Assembly: GCF_001273775.1 (NCBI RefSeq)
Contig: NZ_CP011801.1
Location: 744,001 to 808,000, forward strand
DNA from: Nitrospira moscoviensis
Lineage (GTDB): Bacteria > Nitrospirota > Nitrospiria > Nitrospirales > Nitrospiraceae
Reading direction: 5' to 3'
Length of the DNA: 64,000 nt
In this document: positions 25,190 through 34,822 of the stretch, piece by piece
Position numbering within the stretch: the first letter of the stretch is position 1
Layout: the number at the start of each line of letters is the position of its first letter
Translations under genes and position numbers: made by a program
Notes under the pieces: model-generated
Told to the model about the DNA's origin: nothing
Database searches by the model: none
The model's input: only the letters and a program-made list of their open reading frames with translations

Positions 25190-26401
25190 TCAGCTTCCGC
25201 GACCGGCCAGGGAGAAGGTCTTCATCCCCAGAGCCGTCTTGATCTCCGATACGATGATTTCCGGCGGCATCGTCATGCCTCCGCAGACGTGCGGTCCGGC
25301 ATGGACGCGATGATGGTTCGGAATCGTGGCCCGGATTTCCTTCGCCAGCCAGCCGGTGACATTGAACTCCGGCACGAAGATATGTTTTGCGTTCTTCGTG
25401 GCTTCCCGGATTTCTTCCTCCGGCCAGGGGCGCAGCGTCTTGACCTTCACGAGACCACAGCGAACCCCTTCATCCTCCAACATGCGAATCGCTTCGCGCC
25501 CCTGCGACACCGCGGTGCCTGACGCCACAATCATGATGTCGGCATCGGTGTTCTCCGTATCGATCAATCCGTTCAGCCAATAGATCGAGTGTTTGCGGGA
25601 TCGTTCGATGGCGGCCCAAATTTCCTGCTGCCAGCTCGCGTGGGTGGCGTAGCTGATGTAGTTGCTCTTCATCACGAAGGGATCGCGCATCATGCGCACC
25701 GGCGGGCATTCCATGTCCATGCAGGGGACCGGCGACCGATAGGGATCGTACGGCGGCAGACACATATCCGCCGGCGTCAGGTTGACGACGTCCTTGGTAT
25801 GCGTGACGAAGAAGCCATCGCAGCACAGCGCGAGCGGCAGATGCACGTCCGGCTCTTCGGACACCATGTAGCCCTTGAGAATCCAGTCGAAGAAGTCCTG
25901 GGCCGTCTCGGCGTGCCAGACCAGCATGCCGGTGTTGAGCAGGTACGAAATTTCGAGCGTATCGGGCTGGATGGACAGCGGCGAATTGATCCCCCGGCAG
26001 GTGACGATCATCTGAATCGGCAGCCGGGCGCCAGCCCACATCGGGAAGTTCTCCATCGCGCGCATCGTGCCGGGTCCCGCCGTCGTGGTGAACACCCGGG
26101 CGCCTCCGAAGGCGGCGCCGGCGCACTGCGACATCACGGCGAATTCGCTTTCACCGCGGAAGTAATCGCCGATATAGCCTTCGGCGAAGAGCTCGCCGAT
26201 CAGAGCCGCGGCTTCGCTCTGCGGGGTGATCGGATAGGCGATCATCACGTCGCAGCTGGCGCGACGGATCGCTTCCTTGATCACTTCACTGCCGGTAAAG
26301 AACGACGGGGTCCTGGGCGCCTCGTGCAGCATTTTCCAGGGGTCGGTAAACGTCTGGCCCTTCTTATTTTGCGTCCCGATGAGGGATTTGACTTCCGCCA
26401 T
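25190..26401 (-). CDS. 2-oxoacid:ferredoxin oxidoreductase, alpha subunit
   Basis: A 403-aa alpha subunit. VMIAYPITPQSEAAALIGELF is the family's pyrimidine-binding signature and FTTTAGPGTMRAMENFPMWAGARLPIQM the adjacent core. A transketolase-C-like domain (residues about 265-390, IMIVASGTAVSQGREAIRML) follows. An N-terminal extension of ~35 residues precedes the conserved region. It lies second in the five-gene operon. Confidence 0.93.
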   Translation of the reverse strand: MAEVKSLIGTQNKKGQTFTDPWKMLHEAPRTPSFFTGSEVIKEAIRRASCDVMIAYPITPQSEAAALIGELFAEGYIGDYFRGESEFAVMSQCAGAAFGGARVFTTTAGPGTMRAMENFPMWAGARLPIQMIVTCRGINSPLSIQPDTLEISYLLNTGMLVWHAETAQDFFDWILKGYMVSEEPDVHLPLALCCDGFFVTHTKDVVNLTPADMCLPPYDPYRSPVPCMDMECPPVRMMRDPFVMKSNYISYATHASWQQEIWAAIERSRKHSIYWLNGLIDTENTDADIMIVASGTAVSQGREAIRMLEDEGVRCGLVKVKTLRPWPEEEIREATKNAKHIFVPEFNVTGWLAKEIRATIPNHHRVHAGPHVCGGMTMPPEIIVSEIKTALGMKTFSLAGRGS

Positions 26402-26440
26402 GGCTCCAGCCTCCTTTCGCGGCTCAGGATTCCCAAACGG

Positions 26441-27076
26441 CTAGTTTGTGGCTCCGTTCTTACGTGCTATTCTCGGTTGGACGGTTCCTTTTAGCTTTTT
26501 CACCCAATCCGCCAGCGTCATGATCTTCTCCACCGAGGCGTCTCGGAACGACAACATCGCGTCTTCATGGCCGGCCTGGGCGCACATGGCGATCGTGTAG
26601 CACGAGGTGCCGCCGCGGATGATCTTCAGCGACAGGTTGGCCTGATGGCAGTGGACGCCGATGAACATGCAGCAGTCGATCTTGTTGTGCCAGATGGTGA
26701 GATTGGGGTGATTGGGATTGATTTCGACTTCGGGATTGATCTTGGGATACTTGGGCCGGTAATCCGGCATCGGAATCAGCATGGGCTTCTGGCCCGGCTG
26801 TACGCATTCCTTCAGCGTGTTGTAGAGATGCCGGACGGCCGTGGCTTTCTTCGCGGCCTTTTCGTTCCAGGCCCAGAGGACGAGCGGGCCCGGAAAAATC
26901 GTCGGCACGCTGGCCATGAGGAATTGTTTGGCGGCTTCTTCGTAGGCCTTCTCCTCGGGGACGATGACGCCGTTGATGTGAGCTTCCCCGGGATTGGGCA
27001 ACCGAATGCCCATGCTGGCGGCGGCTGGCGGGAGGAAATGTTCGGGACCCGGGAGCACACGATAATCACTCATCAC
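26441..27076 (-). CDS. 2-oxoacid:ferredoxin oxidoreductase, accessory (delta-type) subunit
   Basis: A 211-aa protein without the TPP or iron-sulfur motifs of the core subunits. It is the first gene of the operon, as the similarly sized accessory subunit is in five-subunit 2-oxoacid oxidoreductases such as those of Hydrogenobacter. HNKIDCCMFIGVHCHQANLSLKIIRGGTSCYTIAMCAQAGHEDAM is a Cys/His-rich stretch that could hold a metal or cluster. Its exact role is not established. Confidence 0.75.
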   Translation of the reverse strand: MMSDYRVLPGPEHFLPPAAASMGIRLPNPGEAHINGVIVPEEKAYEEAAKQFLMASVPTIFPGPLVLWAWNEKAAKKATAVRHLYNTLKECVQPGQKPMLIPMPDYRPKYPKINPEVEINPNHPNLTIWHNKIDCCMFIGVHCHQANLSLKIIRGGTSCYTIAMCAQAGHEDAMLSFRDASVEKIMTLADWVKKLKGTVQPRIARKNGATN

Positions 27077-27293
27077 GGCTTCACTCCGAGTAAAAGGTTG
27101 AGATCGCCCAAGATCAACGGTTTTTCACAGGCTTGGTTTCTTTACACTGTAAGCTTTTTCCCCTCCGTTCCGCAACCTCGCAGAAGGCCCACCTAAGGGA
27201 GCTTTTGGGCTACCGAGCGGAATGGGTTTAGGCCTTTGGAACTAACGCGTCGCTTCAGTCTGAGCGCGGATCGAACACCGGTGCGGAGGCCGC

Positions 27294-27323
27294 ATTATAG
27301 GTGTCCAACTTTTCGGTTGTCAA
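27294..27323 (-). promoter_or_regulatory. Near-consensus sigma-70 promoter of the oxidoreductase operon
   Basis: On the minus strand TTGACA (27323-27318) and TATAAT (27299-27294) are separated by 18 bp, both boxes perfect. Transcription would start near 27287, leaving a leader of about 210 nt before the first gene. The leader (27077-27287) holds no gene; I cannot match it to a known riboswitch. Confidence 0.85.
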
Positions 27324-27391
27324 ACCGCGTCTCTCGGAACTCCTGACGGGGCCGGCGGCCGAAAATGGCCGAAGACCGGCAAGTTATGGAG

Positions 27392-28639
27392 TCACGGCAG
27401 CTGCTCGCATGCTTGCGTCGCCCCCAGCAGGCACGCATGCTCGAAGTCATCCTTCGCAGGCCGGCCCTGCAACAGTTCGCGATAGAGGTTGCCGCGGGCC
27501 AGCAAGGCGGCGGCGTTCGACGGGTCGGCCTGGAGGACCAGCGTAAGATCTTCGACGGCCTCCGTCGGCTGATGGAGCTTGTGGTACAGCTGGCTTCTCA
27601 GAAGTAAGGCCTCCTTCAGGTAGGGAGTCCAGCTTTCCGCCGGTGTCTGCTGCAGGAGCCGGTTCAACACCGCCAGAGCGGCGGACCAGTGCTTGGTCGC
27701 CATGAGCTTGCGCGCGCTCGTCGTCGAGAGAGCAATGAGCCGCTGCCGCGCCACGTCGAAAAACGGATCGAGTTGAAGCGCCCGTTCGTACGACGCGGCG
27801 GCGGCGTCCGGCCGGTCGAGCCAGGTGTGGACATCCCCTTGTCCGAGCAGCGCCCAGATGTTCTTCGGGTCCGCCCGCAACGCCCGATCGAAATCCATGC
27901 GGGCCTCGTCGATGTAGCGCGCGTACTCGCTGGGTTTCGATTGATTGGAATAGGCTATGGAAACCAGCCGAAGCAGCGTCTGGCCCCGCACGATGAGGGG
28001 GTCGGGCGAGTCCGGGTCCAACGCCGCCGCCTGCGAGGTGAGCTCCAGCTTCTGCCGGAGGTTATGCGACTCGACTGCGCGGTCCAGCAGACTCTTGGCT
28101 TGGACGCTGTTGTGCGGGGCCGGGTCGATGATGAGCATGCCGACTCCCGGCGGGCGAGCTTGCAGCTCTCTCAATTGCGCCTTGAGCTCAGCGTTCTCTT
28201 TTTGCAGTTGGCGGAAATGTTCCGCGAGCTGTCGCTCGGATTTCCATCGGTTGATCGCGTCCTGGAGATGGTCGAGATTCACGACGGCTCGGATCCGCAC
28301 GAAAAAACGGGGACGGTCGTTCTCGATAGATCGGCGGGACTCCAGAATGTCCGTCTTCGTCACGGCGGCGGCGATGGTGCGAATCTCCAAGGCGCTGATC
28401 TGAGTGCTCCGGCCGTGGATACTTTGTTCCACATCGTGGAAGGTGGACTCCAGGTAAACGCCCGCTTCTTCCACCGCACGCCGTTTCGCCCGCTGCAGCA
28501 CCCGCTCTTCGGCCGTCGCCAGAGTGTCCCCGTCGGCCATCACGTAATGGCCTTCCGCAATGATCGTGGTCTCAGCGGCGAGCGCGGTTCCGGTGAGGAG
28601 CAGACTCGCATCCAGGATGGCGACAAGCAGCGCGAACAT
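27392..28639 (-). CDS. Secreted TPR protein with FlgT-N-like domain
   Basis: 415 aa. A signal peptide (about 1-22) is followed by a domain like the N-terminal part of FlgT/LPP20-type proteins: AEGHYVMADGDTLATAEERVLQRAKRRAVEEAGVYLES. A coiled coil (about 130-165) and at least three TPR units follow, such as DFDRALRADPKNIWALLGQGDVH and VEDLTLVLQADPSNAAALLARGN. Probably an envelope scaffold; no flagellar genes are nearby. Confidence 0.7.
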   Translation of the reverse strand: MFALLVAILDASLLLTGTALAAETTIIAEGHYVMADGDTLATAEERVLQRAKRRAVEEAGVYLESTFHDVEQSIHGRSTQISALEIRTIAAAVTKTDILESRRSIENDRPRFFVRIRAVVNLDHLQDAINRWKSERQLAEHFRQLQKENAELKAQLRELQARPPGVGMLIIDPAPHNSVQAKSLLDRAVESHNLRQKLELTSQAAALDPDSPDPLIVRGQTLLRLVSIAYSNQSKPSEYARYIDEARMDFDRALRADPKNIWALLGQGDVHTWLDRPDAAAASYERALQLDPFFDVARQRLIALSTTSARKLMATKHWSAALAVLNRLLQQTPAESWTPYLKEALLLRSQLYHKLHQPTEAVEDLTLVLQADPSNAAALLARGNLYRELLQGRPAKDDFEHACLLGATQACEQLP

Positions 28640-28719
28640 GCTCCAACTATACCGCTCGGCTCCCAGGGCGACAATGCACCGGAGGTATGGGTAGAAAGGC
28701 GGCGGGCAGAGAAGGGGCG

Positions 28720-28998
28720 CTATGCTTCCTTGGGGAGCACCTGCAGAAACGGATGGATTTCCACCCGTTCGAACACGCCATGCAGGGTGTAGGGGTCGGT
28801 TCGGGCGAACAGTTCCGCTTCTTCCCTGGTGTCGAAGTCGAGCACCAGTAAGCTGCCGGCCTTGTCGGTCAAGGGACCGGCGAGGATGACCCGCCCCGCC
28901 TTGTCCAATGGCTCGAGATTCGCCAGGTGGGCGGGACGATGAATTTTGCGTCGAGCCTCGCCGTCAGGGCCATCGTATCCGATGATCACGAACTTCAT
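28720..28998 (-). CDS. YciI-like family protein
   Basis: A 92-aa ferredoxin-fold protein. MKFVIIGYDGPDGEARRKIHRPAHLANLEPLDKAGRVILAGPL carries the conserved His and the Asp/Gly pattern of YciI. The ATG at 28998 places the first strand at the N-terminus; the upstream open frame is not conserved-looking. Family members are poorly characterised, some acting in degradation pathways. Confidence 0.85.
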   Translation of the reverse strand: MKFVIIGYDGPDGEARRKIHRPAHLANLEPLDKAGRVILAGPLTDKAGSLLVLDFDTREEAELFARTDPYTLHGVFERVEIHPFLQVLPKEA

Positions 28999-29026
28999 GT
29001 CCGGTATGTGAGGTGGGCAGCGGCGC

Positions 29027-29428
29027 CTAAAGCGGACAGCGGTCTCTGTATCCCGTACTGGTCTCGTGCCACCAGCCGATTTCCTTTTCCCCGATCTTCC
29101 AGCAGAGATACACGACTCGTCCGTCGCGGACGTGAGGGAAGTCACAGAGCCCCATATCGATGTCCTTCACCAGGACGCCCAACTCTTGGATCGCCTGAAG
29201 ATTGGCGCTGACGCTTTGGAGGCTTTTGACATAGTGGGCTCCGACCGACGTCCCGCCGCCGAGGCTGGCCTGAGCGGACGCTTTCCGCACCTCGTCCCGG
29301 GTTCGGAGCAGCACGGACTTTCCCCGTTGCACCTGCGAGAGGTGCGATTGAAGCTGCGGAATCAGCTGATTGGCCTCGAACAGCGAAAAGACCCGTTCGG
29401 GGCCGCTCTCCTCATCATCCTGTGCCAT
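29027..29428 (-). CDS. DUF2203 family protein
   Basis: A 133-aa protein. The C-terminal half LGVLVKDIDMGLCDFPHVRDGRVVYLCWKIGEKEIGWWHE is the DUF2203 hallmark, with helical sequence before it. Function unknown. The ATG at 29428 is preferred to one 24 bp upstream because homologues start close to FSLFEANQLIP. It lies 28 bp upstream of the YciI-like gene and is probably co-transcribed. Confidence 0.85.
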   Translation of the reverse strand: MAQDDEESGPERVFSLFEANQLIPQLQSHLSQVQRGKSVLLRTRDEVRKASAQASLGGGTSVGAHYVKSLQSVSANLQAIQELGVLVKDIDMGLCDFPHVRDGRVVYLCWKIGEKEIGWWHETSTGYRDRCPL

Positions 29429-29544
29429 GGATGGTGGTGTAGCACAGTCCAAATCCGGGGATCAACCCGGCGCCGACCCCACCGTCGGAAACGGAGGGAG
29501 AATCCAAGCCGGCGAAGAAATGATCGGCAAAAGAAGAGATGGAG

Positions 29545-29574
29545 TTGACAAGCGGATGACCCCGTGGGTATCAT
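29545..29574 (+). promoter_or_regulatory. Sigma-70 promoter for rho
   Basis: TTGACA (29545-29550) and TATCAT (29569-29574) with an 18-bp spacer. Transcription from about 29581 would give a rho leader of roughly 310 nt. The leader includes a run of eight A residues near 29612 and a GGAGG at about 29684, but no gene I can support. Confidence 0.7.
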
Positions 29575-29892
29575 CCACCGTAGCATTCCCGGTTAGGCGA
29601 TACTCTCCCAAAAAAAATCAACTCCGGAACCTGTCTCGAACTAAATCTCGCAAGCGCGTGACTGTAGGAACGGCAGACCGGCAGGAGGTTTCGTTCTCGT
29701 CCTATTCCCGGGTCGTCATAATCGATCACATCTCAGCCTGCACGACTAACACGGCGCGGGCCCTTCACAGGGTTCTATCCAGATACACCATCGTCAATCG
29801 CAGCATCGATACTTAAACCGCAGTTCGTATGGACCAGTCAGATCGAGGGCGTGTTCGACATTCAAGTGAGCCGGAGGCTCGAGAGGAGTCGT

Positions 29893-31164
29893 ATGTCAGT
29901 TGCTAAGGGGGAAGTCATGCATCTTGCGGAGCTCAAACAGAAGTCCATTGCCGACCTCAACGATGTGGCGCGCGATCTCAAGATCGAAGGGGCGGCCAAT
30001 CTGAGGAAGCAGGAGCTGATTTTTGCGATCCTGCAAGCTCAGACCGAGAAGAACGGCGTAGTATTCGGGGAGGGCGTGCTGGAAACCCTGCCGGACGGGT
30101 TCGGCTTTCTCCGGGCTCCGGACTCCAATTACCTTCCCGGCCCGGATGACATTTATATCTCCCCCTCGCAGATCCGACGATTCAATCTCCGCACCGGCGA
30201 CATCGTCTCCGGCCAGATCCGGCCGCCGAAGGAAAGCGAGCGCTACTTCGCGCTGCTGAAGGTCGAGAAGGTCAACTACGAGGATCCGGAAGTCGCGCGG
30301 GACAAGATCCTCTTCGACAACCTCACGCCGCTCTATCCGGAAGAACGGCTCAATCTGGAGTTCGACCGCGAGGAGTACTGCACGCGGGTGATGGACCTCA
30401 CGACGCCCATCGGGAAGGGCCAGCGCGGCTTGATCGTCGCGGCGCCCCGCACCGGGAAGACGATGTTGCTGCAAGCCATCGCGCGCGCGATTTTGAAAAA
30501 CCACAAGGAGGTGACTCTGATCGTGCTGCTCATCGACGAGCGGCCCGAAGAAGTCACCGACTGGCAGCGGCAGGTCAAGGCCGAAGTCATCAGCTCGACC
30601 TTCGACGAACCGGCCCAGCGTCATGCGCAGGTGGCCGAGATGGTTTTGGAAAAGGCCAAGCGGCTGGTCGAGCACAAGAAAGACGTGGTCATCTTGTTGG
30701 ACAGCATCACGCGTCTCGCGCGAGCGTACAATACGATCGCCCCGCCCAGCGGCAAGGTCCTGTCGGGCGGTCTCGATTCCAACGCGCTGCAGCGGCCCAA
30801 ACGGTTCTTCGGCGCGGCGCGCAATATCGAAAACGGCGGCAGCCTGACCATCATGGCGACGGCGCTCGTCGATACGGGGAGCCGCATGGACGACGTGATC
30901 TTCGAAGAGTTCAAAGGGACCGGCAACATGGAAGTGCATTTGGATCGGCGGTTGGCCGACAAGCGCATCTTCCCGGCCATCGACATCAGTCAGTCCGGCA
31001 CCCGCAAGGAAGAGCTGCTGGTGGATCGCGACCGACTCAACAAGATGTGGATCCTCCGGAAGGTGCTCAGCCCGTTGGGAACCATGGAAGCCATGGAGTT
31101 CCTCATGGACAAAATCCAGGGCACCAAGACGAACCAGGAGTTCTTGCAGTCCATGAACCGATAA
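29893..31164 (+). CDS. rho: Transcription termination factor Rho
   Basis: A 423-aa hexameric RNA helicase. The N-terminal Rho-N helices ([21 protein letters not shown]), the cold-shock-like RNA-binding domain ([14 protein letters not shown]...[16 protein letters not shown]) and the ATPase with Walker A APRTGKT (about 184-191), [15 protein letters not shown] and the Q-loop region are present without the long insertions seen in some phyla. The ATG at 29893 follows GAGAGGAG; one at 29917, preceded by AGGGGGA and giving MHLAELKQK, is equally plausible. Confidence 0.95.
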   Translation: MSVAKGEVMHLAELKQKSIADLNDVARDLKIEGAANLRKQELIFAILQAQTEKNGVVFGEGVLETLPDGFGFLRAPDSNYLPGPDDIYISPSQIRRFNLRTGDIVSGQIRPPKESERYFALLKVEKVNYEDPEVARDKILFDNLTPLYPEERLNLEFDREEYCTRVMDLTTPIGKGQRGLIVAAPRTGKTMLLQAIARAILKNHKEVTLIVLLIDERPEEVTDWQRQVKAEVISSTFDEPAQRHAQVAEMVLEKAKRLVEHKKDVVILLDSITRLARAYNTIAPPSGKVLSGGLDSNALQRPKRFFGAARNIENGGSLTIMATALVDTGSRMDDVIFEEFKGTGNMEVHLDRRLADKRIFPAIDISQSGTRKEELLVDRDRLNKMWILRKVLSPLGTMEAMEFLMDKIQGTKTNQEFLQSMNR

Positions 31165-31253
31165 GAGGCGCTTGTTTCTTGCCGCGCGCTTCGGTAAAGT
31201 GTGCCGCGCTTGGCGTGGGGCCAAGGCACTCAGGGAGTAAGGAGTCGCAGGTC

Positions 31254-31460
31254 ATGCAGAAGGGCATCCATCCCGTCTATCGGGAAGCCACAGTCCATTG
31301 CGCCTGTGGGAATTCGTTCAAGACACGCACCACCATCGGCGACGTCAGCGTCGACATCTGCTCCAACTGCCACCCGTTTTTTACCGGCACGCAGAAGATC
31401 GTGGATACCGAAGGGCGTGTCGAACGGTTCAAGAAAAAGTACGCGAAGAAGGGCAAGTAG
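31254..31460 (+). CDS. rpmE: 50S ribosomal protein L31 (zinc-binding type)
   Basis: A 68-aa L31. The zinc-binding form is shown by CACG and CSNC pairs (HCACGNSF and [10 protein letters not shown]). The ATG at 31254 gives the usual [14 protein letters not shown] start. It lies 90 bp after rho and is followed by a strong terminator, so rho-rpmE may form one unit. Confidence 0.95.
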   Translation: MQKGIHPVYREATVHCACGNSFKTRTTIGDVSVDICSNCHPFFTGTQKIVDTEGRVERFKKKYAKKGK

Positions 31461-31482
31461 CTCCCCCGACGGTCATAAGAAG

Positions 31483-31518
31483 AGACCCTGCTTCGCGTCC
31501 GGAGCAGGGTCTTTTTCT
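31483..31518 (+). terminator. Intrinsic terminator after rpmE
   Basis: Stem AGACCCTGCT/AGCAGGGTCT (31483-31492 and 31503-31512) with a 10-nt loop, followed by a T-rich run TTTTTCTTTTT. It is positioned 22 bp past the rpmE stop. Confidence 0.9.
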
Positions 31519-31554
31519 TTTTGCGCTCGGCGTGTGTGAACGAGACAGGAGGGT

Positions 31555-32634
31555 ATGGAAGCGGCGTTGTTGAAGAAGTGGGAAGCGTTGGCCGCCCGGT
31601 TTCATGAGCTGACCGATCAGCTCATGGATCCGTCCGTCGTCAGCCAGCCGGAGCAGCTTCGGAAATTGAGCAAAGAACGCACCGAGCTGGAACCGGTCGC
31701 CGTCCTGTTCGAGCGCTATCAAAGCTATGCCAAGCAGGCGGAGGAAGCGGCGCAGATCCTGTCGGACCCGTCCGCCGGCGCCGAGCTGCATACGATGGCG
31801 GCGGAGGAAACGGCGGCGCTGGAGCGGCAACGCGTCGAATTGGAAGAGCAGGCCAGGCCGTATCTGATTCCCAAAGATCCCCGCGATGAAAAAAGTTTGG
31901 TGCTGGAAATCCGCGCCGGCACCGGCGGCGACGAAGCGGCGCTGTTCGCCGGCGAACTGTTCCGCCTGTACACGAAATACGCGGAGAAAAAAGGGCTCAA
32001 GGTCGATACGGTCGAAGCCAGCGAAACCGGCATCGGAGGCTACAAGAATATCGTCGCCTTGATCGAAGGCAAAGGGGCATACGGCTATTTCAAGTACGAA
32101 GCCGGCGTGCATCGCGTCCAGCGGGTGCCGGTGACCGAGGCCAGCGGCCGCATCCACACCTCCACCGTCACGGTGGCGGTCATGCCGGAAGTCGACGAAG
32201 TCGAGGTCCATATCGATCCGAAAGATCTCCGCATCGACACCTTCTGTTCGTCGGGCGCGGGCGGACAGAGCGTGAACACGACCTATTCGGCCGTCCGGAT
32301 CACCCACATTCCGACCGGCGTGGTGGTGAGCTGCCAAGACGAACGCTCGCAGCTCAAGAACCGCAACAAAGCCATGCGGACCCTGCGGGCCCGCATCGTC
32401 GAGGCGGAGCGGGAAAAACAGGAAGCCGAGATCGCTCAGAACCGTAAAGCGCAGGTCGGCACCGGCGAGCGCAGCGAGAAAGTCCGGACGTACAACTTTC
32501 CGCAGAATCGCGTGACGGATCACCGGGTCGGTGTCACCCTGCATAAGTTGGAACTGGTGATGGAGGGGGATCTGGACGAGATCGTCGAGGCGTTGAAGGC
32601 GCAACAGCAGCAGGCGGAAACCGCCAAGGTCTGA
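31555..32634 (+). CDS. prfA: Peptide chain release factor 1
   Basis: A 359-aa RF1 that reads UAA/UAG. The GGQ motif lies at residues 236-238 within SSGAGGQSVNTTYSAVRITH; the Gln is the target of PrmC methylation, and prmC follows 3 bp later. Length and lack of the RF2 frameshift site fit RF1. It heads the prfA-prmC-murA-hisG run. Confidence 0.96.
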   Translation: MEAALLKKWEALAARFHELTDQLMDPSVVSQPEQLRKLSKERTELEPVAVLFERYQSYAKQAEEAAQILSDPSAGAELHTMAAEETAALERQRVELEEQARPYLIPKDPRDEKSLVLEIRAGTGGDEAALFAGELFRLYTKYAEKKGLKVDTVEASETGIGGYKNIVALIEGKGAYGYFKYEAGVHRVQRVPVTEASGRIHTSTVTVAVMPEVDEVEVHIDPKDLRIDTFCSSGAGGQSVNTTYSAVRITHIPTGVVVSCQDERSQLKNRNKAMRTLRARIVEAEREKQEAEIAQNRKAQVGTGERSEKVRTYNFPQNRVTDHRVGVTLHKLELVMEGDLDEIVEALKAQQQQAETAKV

Positions 32635-32637
32635 GCG

Positions 32638-33525
32638 ATGAGCGCGCGGGCCCCAGCAGATGCCAAGACGGTCGGGAGTCTGGCCGGCTGGGCACGGACC
32701 GTCCTGTGGGACGCGGGCATTGAGAACGCTGTGCAAGAGGCCCAGTGGCTCCTGGCGCAGGCGCTGGGCCTCCGGAGCCATGAACTGGCGACGGGAGCGG
32801 AACGGCCGCTTTCCTCCGCTGAGTGGAGCCGCGCCCGGTCGTTGATTGCCCGGCGCGCCGCCCGGGAGCCGCTGCAATACCTCCTCGGGATGCAGGAATT
32901 TTGCGGCCTGGATTTCCAGGTGACCCCGGCGGTGTTGATCCCGCGGCTGGAAACGGAACTGCTGGTCCAGGAGGTGATCCGCCTGGGCACGTTGAGACCA
33001 GGCTCGATCGTCGTGGATGTCGGCACCGGCTCCGGCTGCGTGGCCGTGACGGTGGCCACGATTCTGCCCGACGTCCGAATCGTCGCCGTCGATCGATCGC
33101 CGGCCGCGCTTGCCGTCGCGCGGGCCAATGCGGCCAAACACGGGGTCGCCGACAAGATCGAATGGCTCGAAGGAGATCTATTGGCGCCCTTATCGGAGAA
33201 GGGAATCGGCCGGGTCGATGTCATCGTCTCGAATCCGCCGTATATCGCCGAAGCCGACTGGGCCGGTTTGCAACCGGAAATCCGGCTGTTTGAGCCCCGC
33301 ATGGCGCTGGTCAGCGGACCGCAGGGTACGGAGCTCCATGAACGGCTGTTGCGGGAAGCGCAGCCGTTCTTGCTTGCCGGCGGGTTGCTGATGATGGAAG
33401 CGGGGCAGGGGCAAGCGTCCGTTGTCCGCCGGATCGCTGAACGGGCCGGAGGATACGGTCCGCTGCGTACAGTCGAAGACGCAGCCGGCATCGAACGGAT
33501 CCTGATCGCGCCACGTCTCGGATAG
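32638..33525 (+). CDS. prmC: Release factor glutamine methyltransferase PrmC
   Basis: A 295-aa SAM-dependent methyltransferase. VVDVGTGSGCVAVTVA binds SAM and SNPPYIAEADW contains the NPPY catalytic motif for glutamine N5-methylation of the release-factor GGQ. The N-terminal helical domain (about residues 1-100, with LLAQALGLRSHEL) is typical. It is placed between prfA and murA with 3- and 5-bp spacings. Confidence 0.95.
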   Translation: MSARAPADAKTVGSLAGWARTVLWDAGIENAVQEAQWLLAQALGLRSHELATGAERPLSSAEWSRARSLIARRAAREPLQYLLGMQEFCGLDFQVTPAVLIPRLETELLVQEVIRLGTLRPGSIVVDVGTGSGCVAVTVATILPDVRIVAVDRSPAALAVARANAAKHGVADKIEWLEGDLLAPLSEKGIGRVDVIVSNPPYIAEADWAGLQPEIRLFEPRMALVSGPQGTELHERLLREAQPFLLAGGLLMMEAGQGQASVVRRIAERAGGYGPLRTVEDAAGIERILIAPRLG

Positions 33526-33530
33526 CCGCC

Positions 33531-34814
33531 ATGGACGAAATCATTATTACGGGCGGAGAGCGGTTGAAGGGCGAGGTCCGGATCAGCGGAGCCAAAAACT
33601 CCGCGCTTCCGATCCTTGCTTCGACCATTCTCGGCGGCGGGGAATGTGTCATTACCAACGTGCCCCGCGTCGTCGACGTCCTGACCATGGGCAAGCTGCT
33701 CGGCATGTTGGGCGCGTCGGTCTCGCATGAGGACAATCGGGCGGTCATTCGGGCCGACGTCATTCACTCCACCGAGGCTCCCTACGATCTCGTGAAGACC
33801 ATGCGGGCTTCGGTCTTGGTCCTGGGGCCGCTGGTCGCCCGTTGGGGCGAAGCCAAAGTGTCGCTCCCCGGGGGCTGCGCCATCGGATCCCGCCCAGTCA
33901 ACCTCCATTTGGCGGGGTTGGCGAAATTAGGGGCTGACATTTCCATCGAGCACGGGTATATCACCGCCAAAGCCAAGCGGCTGAAAGGCGCGCGGATCTA
34001 TTGCGATACGCCGACGGTCACCGGGACGGAGAATTTGATGATGGCCGCCTGCTTGGCCGAGGGCACCACGGTGCTGGAAAACGCCGCCAAGGAACCGGAG
34101 ATCGGCGACCTCGCCGACTTTTTGACCAAGCGCGGCGCCCGGATCGCGGGGGCCGGCACGGATGTGATCGCGATCGAAGGTGTGCGGGAGCTCAAGGGCG
34201 CAGACCACGAGGTGATTCCCGACCGCATCGAAGCGGGGACGTACTTGGCTGCCGCGGCCATGACCAGGGGCGACGTCACGATTACCCATTGCCGGCCCGG
34301 CCATATGGAAGCCGTACTGATGAAGCTCCGCGAAGCAGGCGCCGAGGTGCAGGAGGACAAAGACCGCATCCGCCTGACGGTGCCGAGCAAGCTGAAGGGA
34401 ACCGATGCCAAGACCTTGCCCTTTCCCGGGTTTCCGACCGACATGCAGGCCCAAATGGTCGCATTGATGACCTTGGCGGAAGGCACCAGTGTGATTACGG
34501 AAACGGTCTTCGAAAGCCGGTTCATGCACGTCGAGGAATTATGGCGCATGGGGGCCGATATCCGTATCGAAGGAAACCGGGTCGTCGTGACCGGCCGGCA
34601 AGGGTTGACCGGCGCCCCCGTTATGGCGTCGGATCTGCGCGCCAGTGCCGGCTTGATCGTCGCCGGCCTGGCGGCTGAAGGAGTCACGGAAGTGCAGCGG
34701 GTCTACCACCTCGACCGGGGCTATGAGCGGATTGAGGAGAAGCTGCGGGCGGTGGGGGGCCTCGTGGAACGCCGGAAGGGCGGGAAGGCGGCGTCGGGGG
34801 CACAGGCAGGTTGA
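33531..34814 (+). CDS. murA: UDP-N-acetylglucosamine 1-carboxyvinyltransferase
   Basis: A 427-aa enzyme for the first committed step of peptidoglycan synthesis, adding enolpyruvate to UDP-GlcNAc. The N-terminal GGERLKGEVRISGAKNSALPI and the fosfomycin-target Cys116 in LPGGCAIGSRP are present, so it should be fosfomycin-sensitive by this criterion. It ends 8 bp before the hisG start. Confidence 0.96.
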   Translation: MDEIIITGGERLKGEVRISGAKNSALPILASTILGGGECVITNVPRVVDVLTMGKLLGMLGASVSHEDNRAVIRADVIHSTEAPYDLVKTMRASVLVLGPLVARWGEAKVSLPGGCAIGSRPVNLHLAGLAKLGADISIEHGYITAKAKRLKGARIYCDTPTVTGTENLMMAACLAEGTTVLENAAKEPEIGDLADFLTKRGARIAGAGTDVIAIEGVRELKGADHEVIPDRIEAGTYLAAAAMTRGDVTITHCRPGHMEAVLMKLREAGAEVQEDKDRIRLTVPSKLKGTDAKTLPFPGFPTDMQAQMVALMTLAEGTSVITETVFESRFMHVEELWRMGADIRIEGNRVVVTGRQGLTGAPVMASDLRASAGLIVAGLAAEGVTEVQRVYHLDRGYERIEEKLRAVGGLVERRKGGKAASGAQAG

Positions 34815-34822
34815 AGGACGGT

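Noticed and set aside
29370..29816. 148-codon plus-strand open frame upstream of rho
   Set aside because: It overlaps the DUF2203 gene, spans the rho promoter and has no domain or good ribosome-binding site.
31429..33141. 570-codon minus-strand open frame opposite prfA and prmC
   Set aside because: Antisense shadow of well-identified housekeeping genes; no domain can be recognised.
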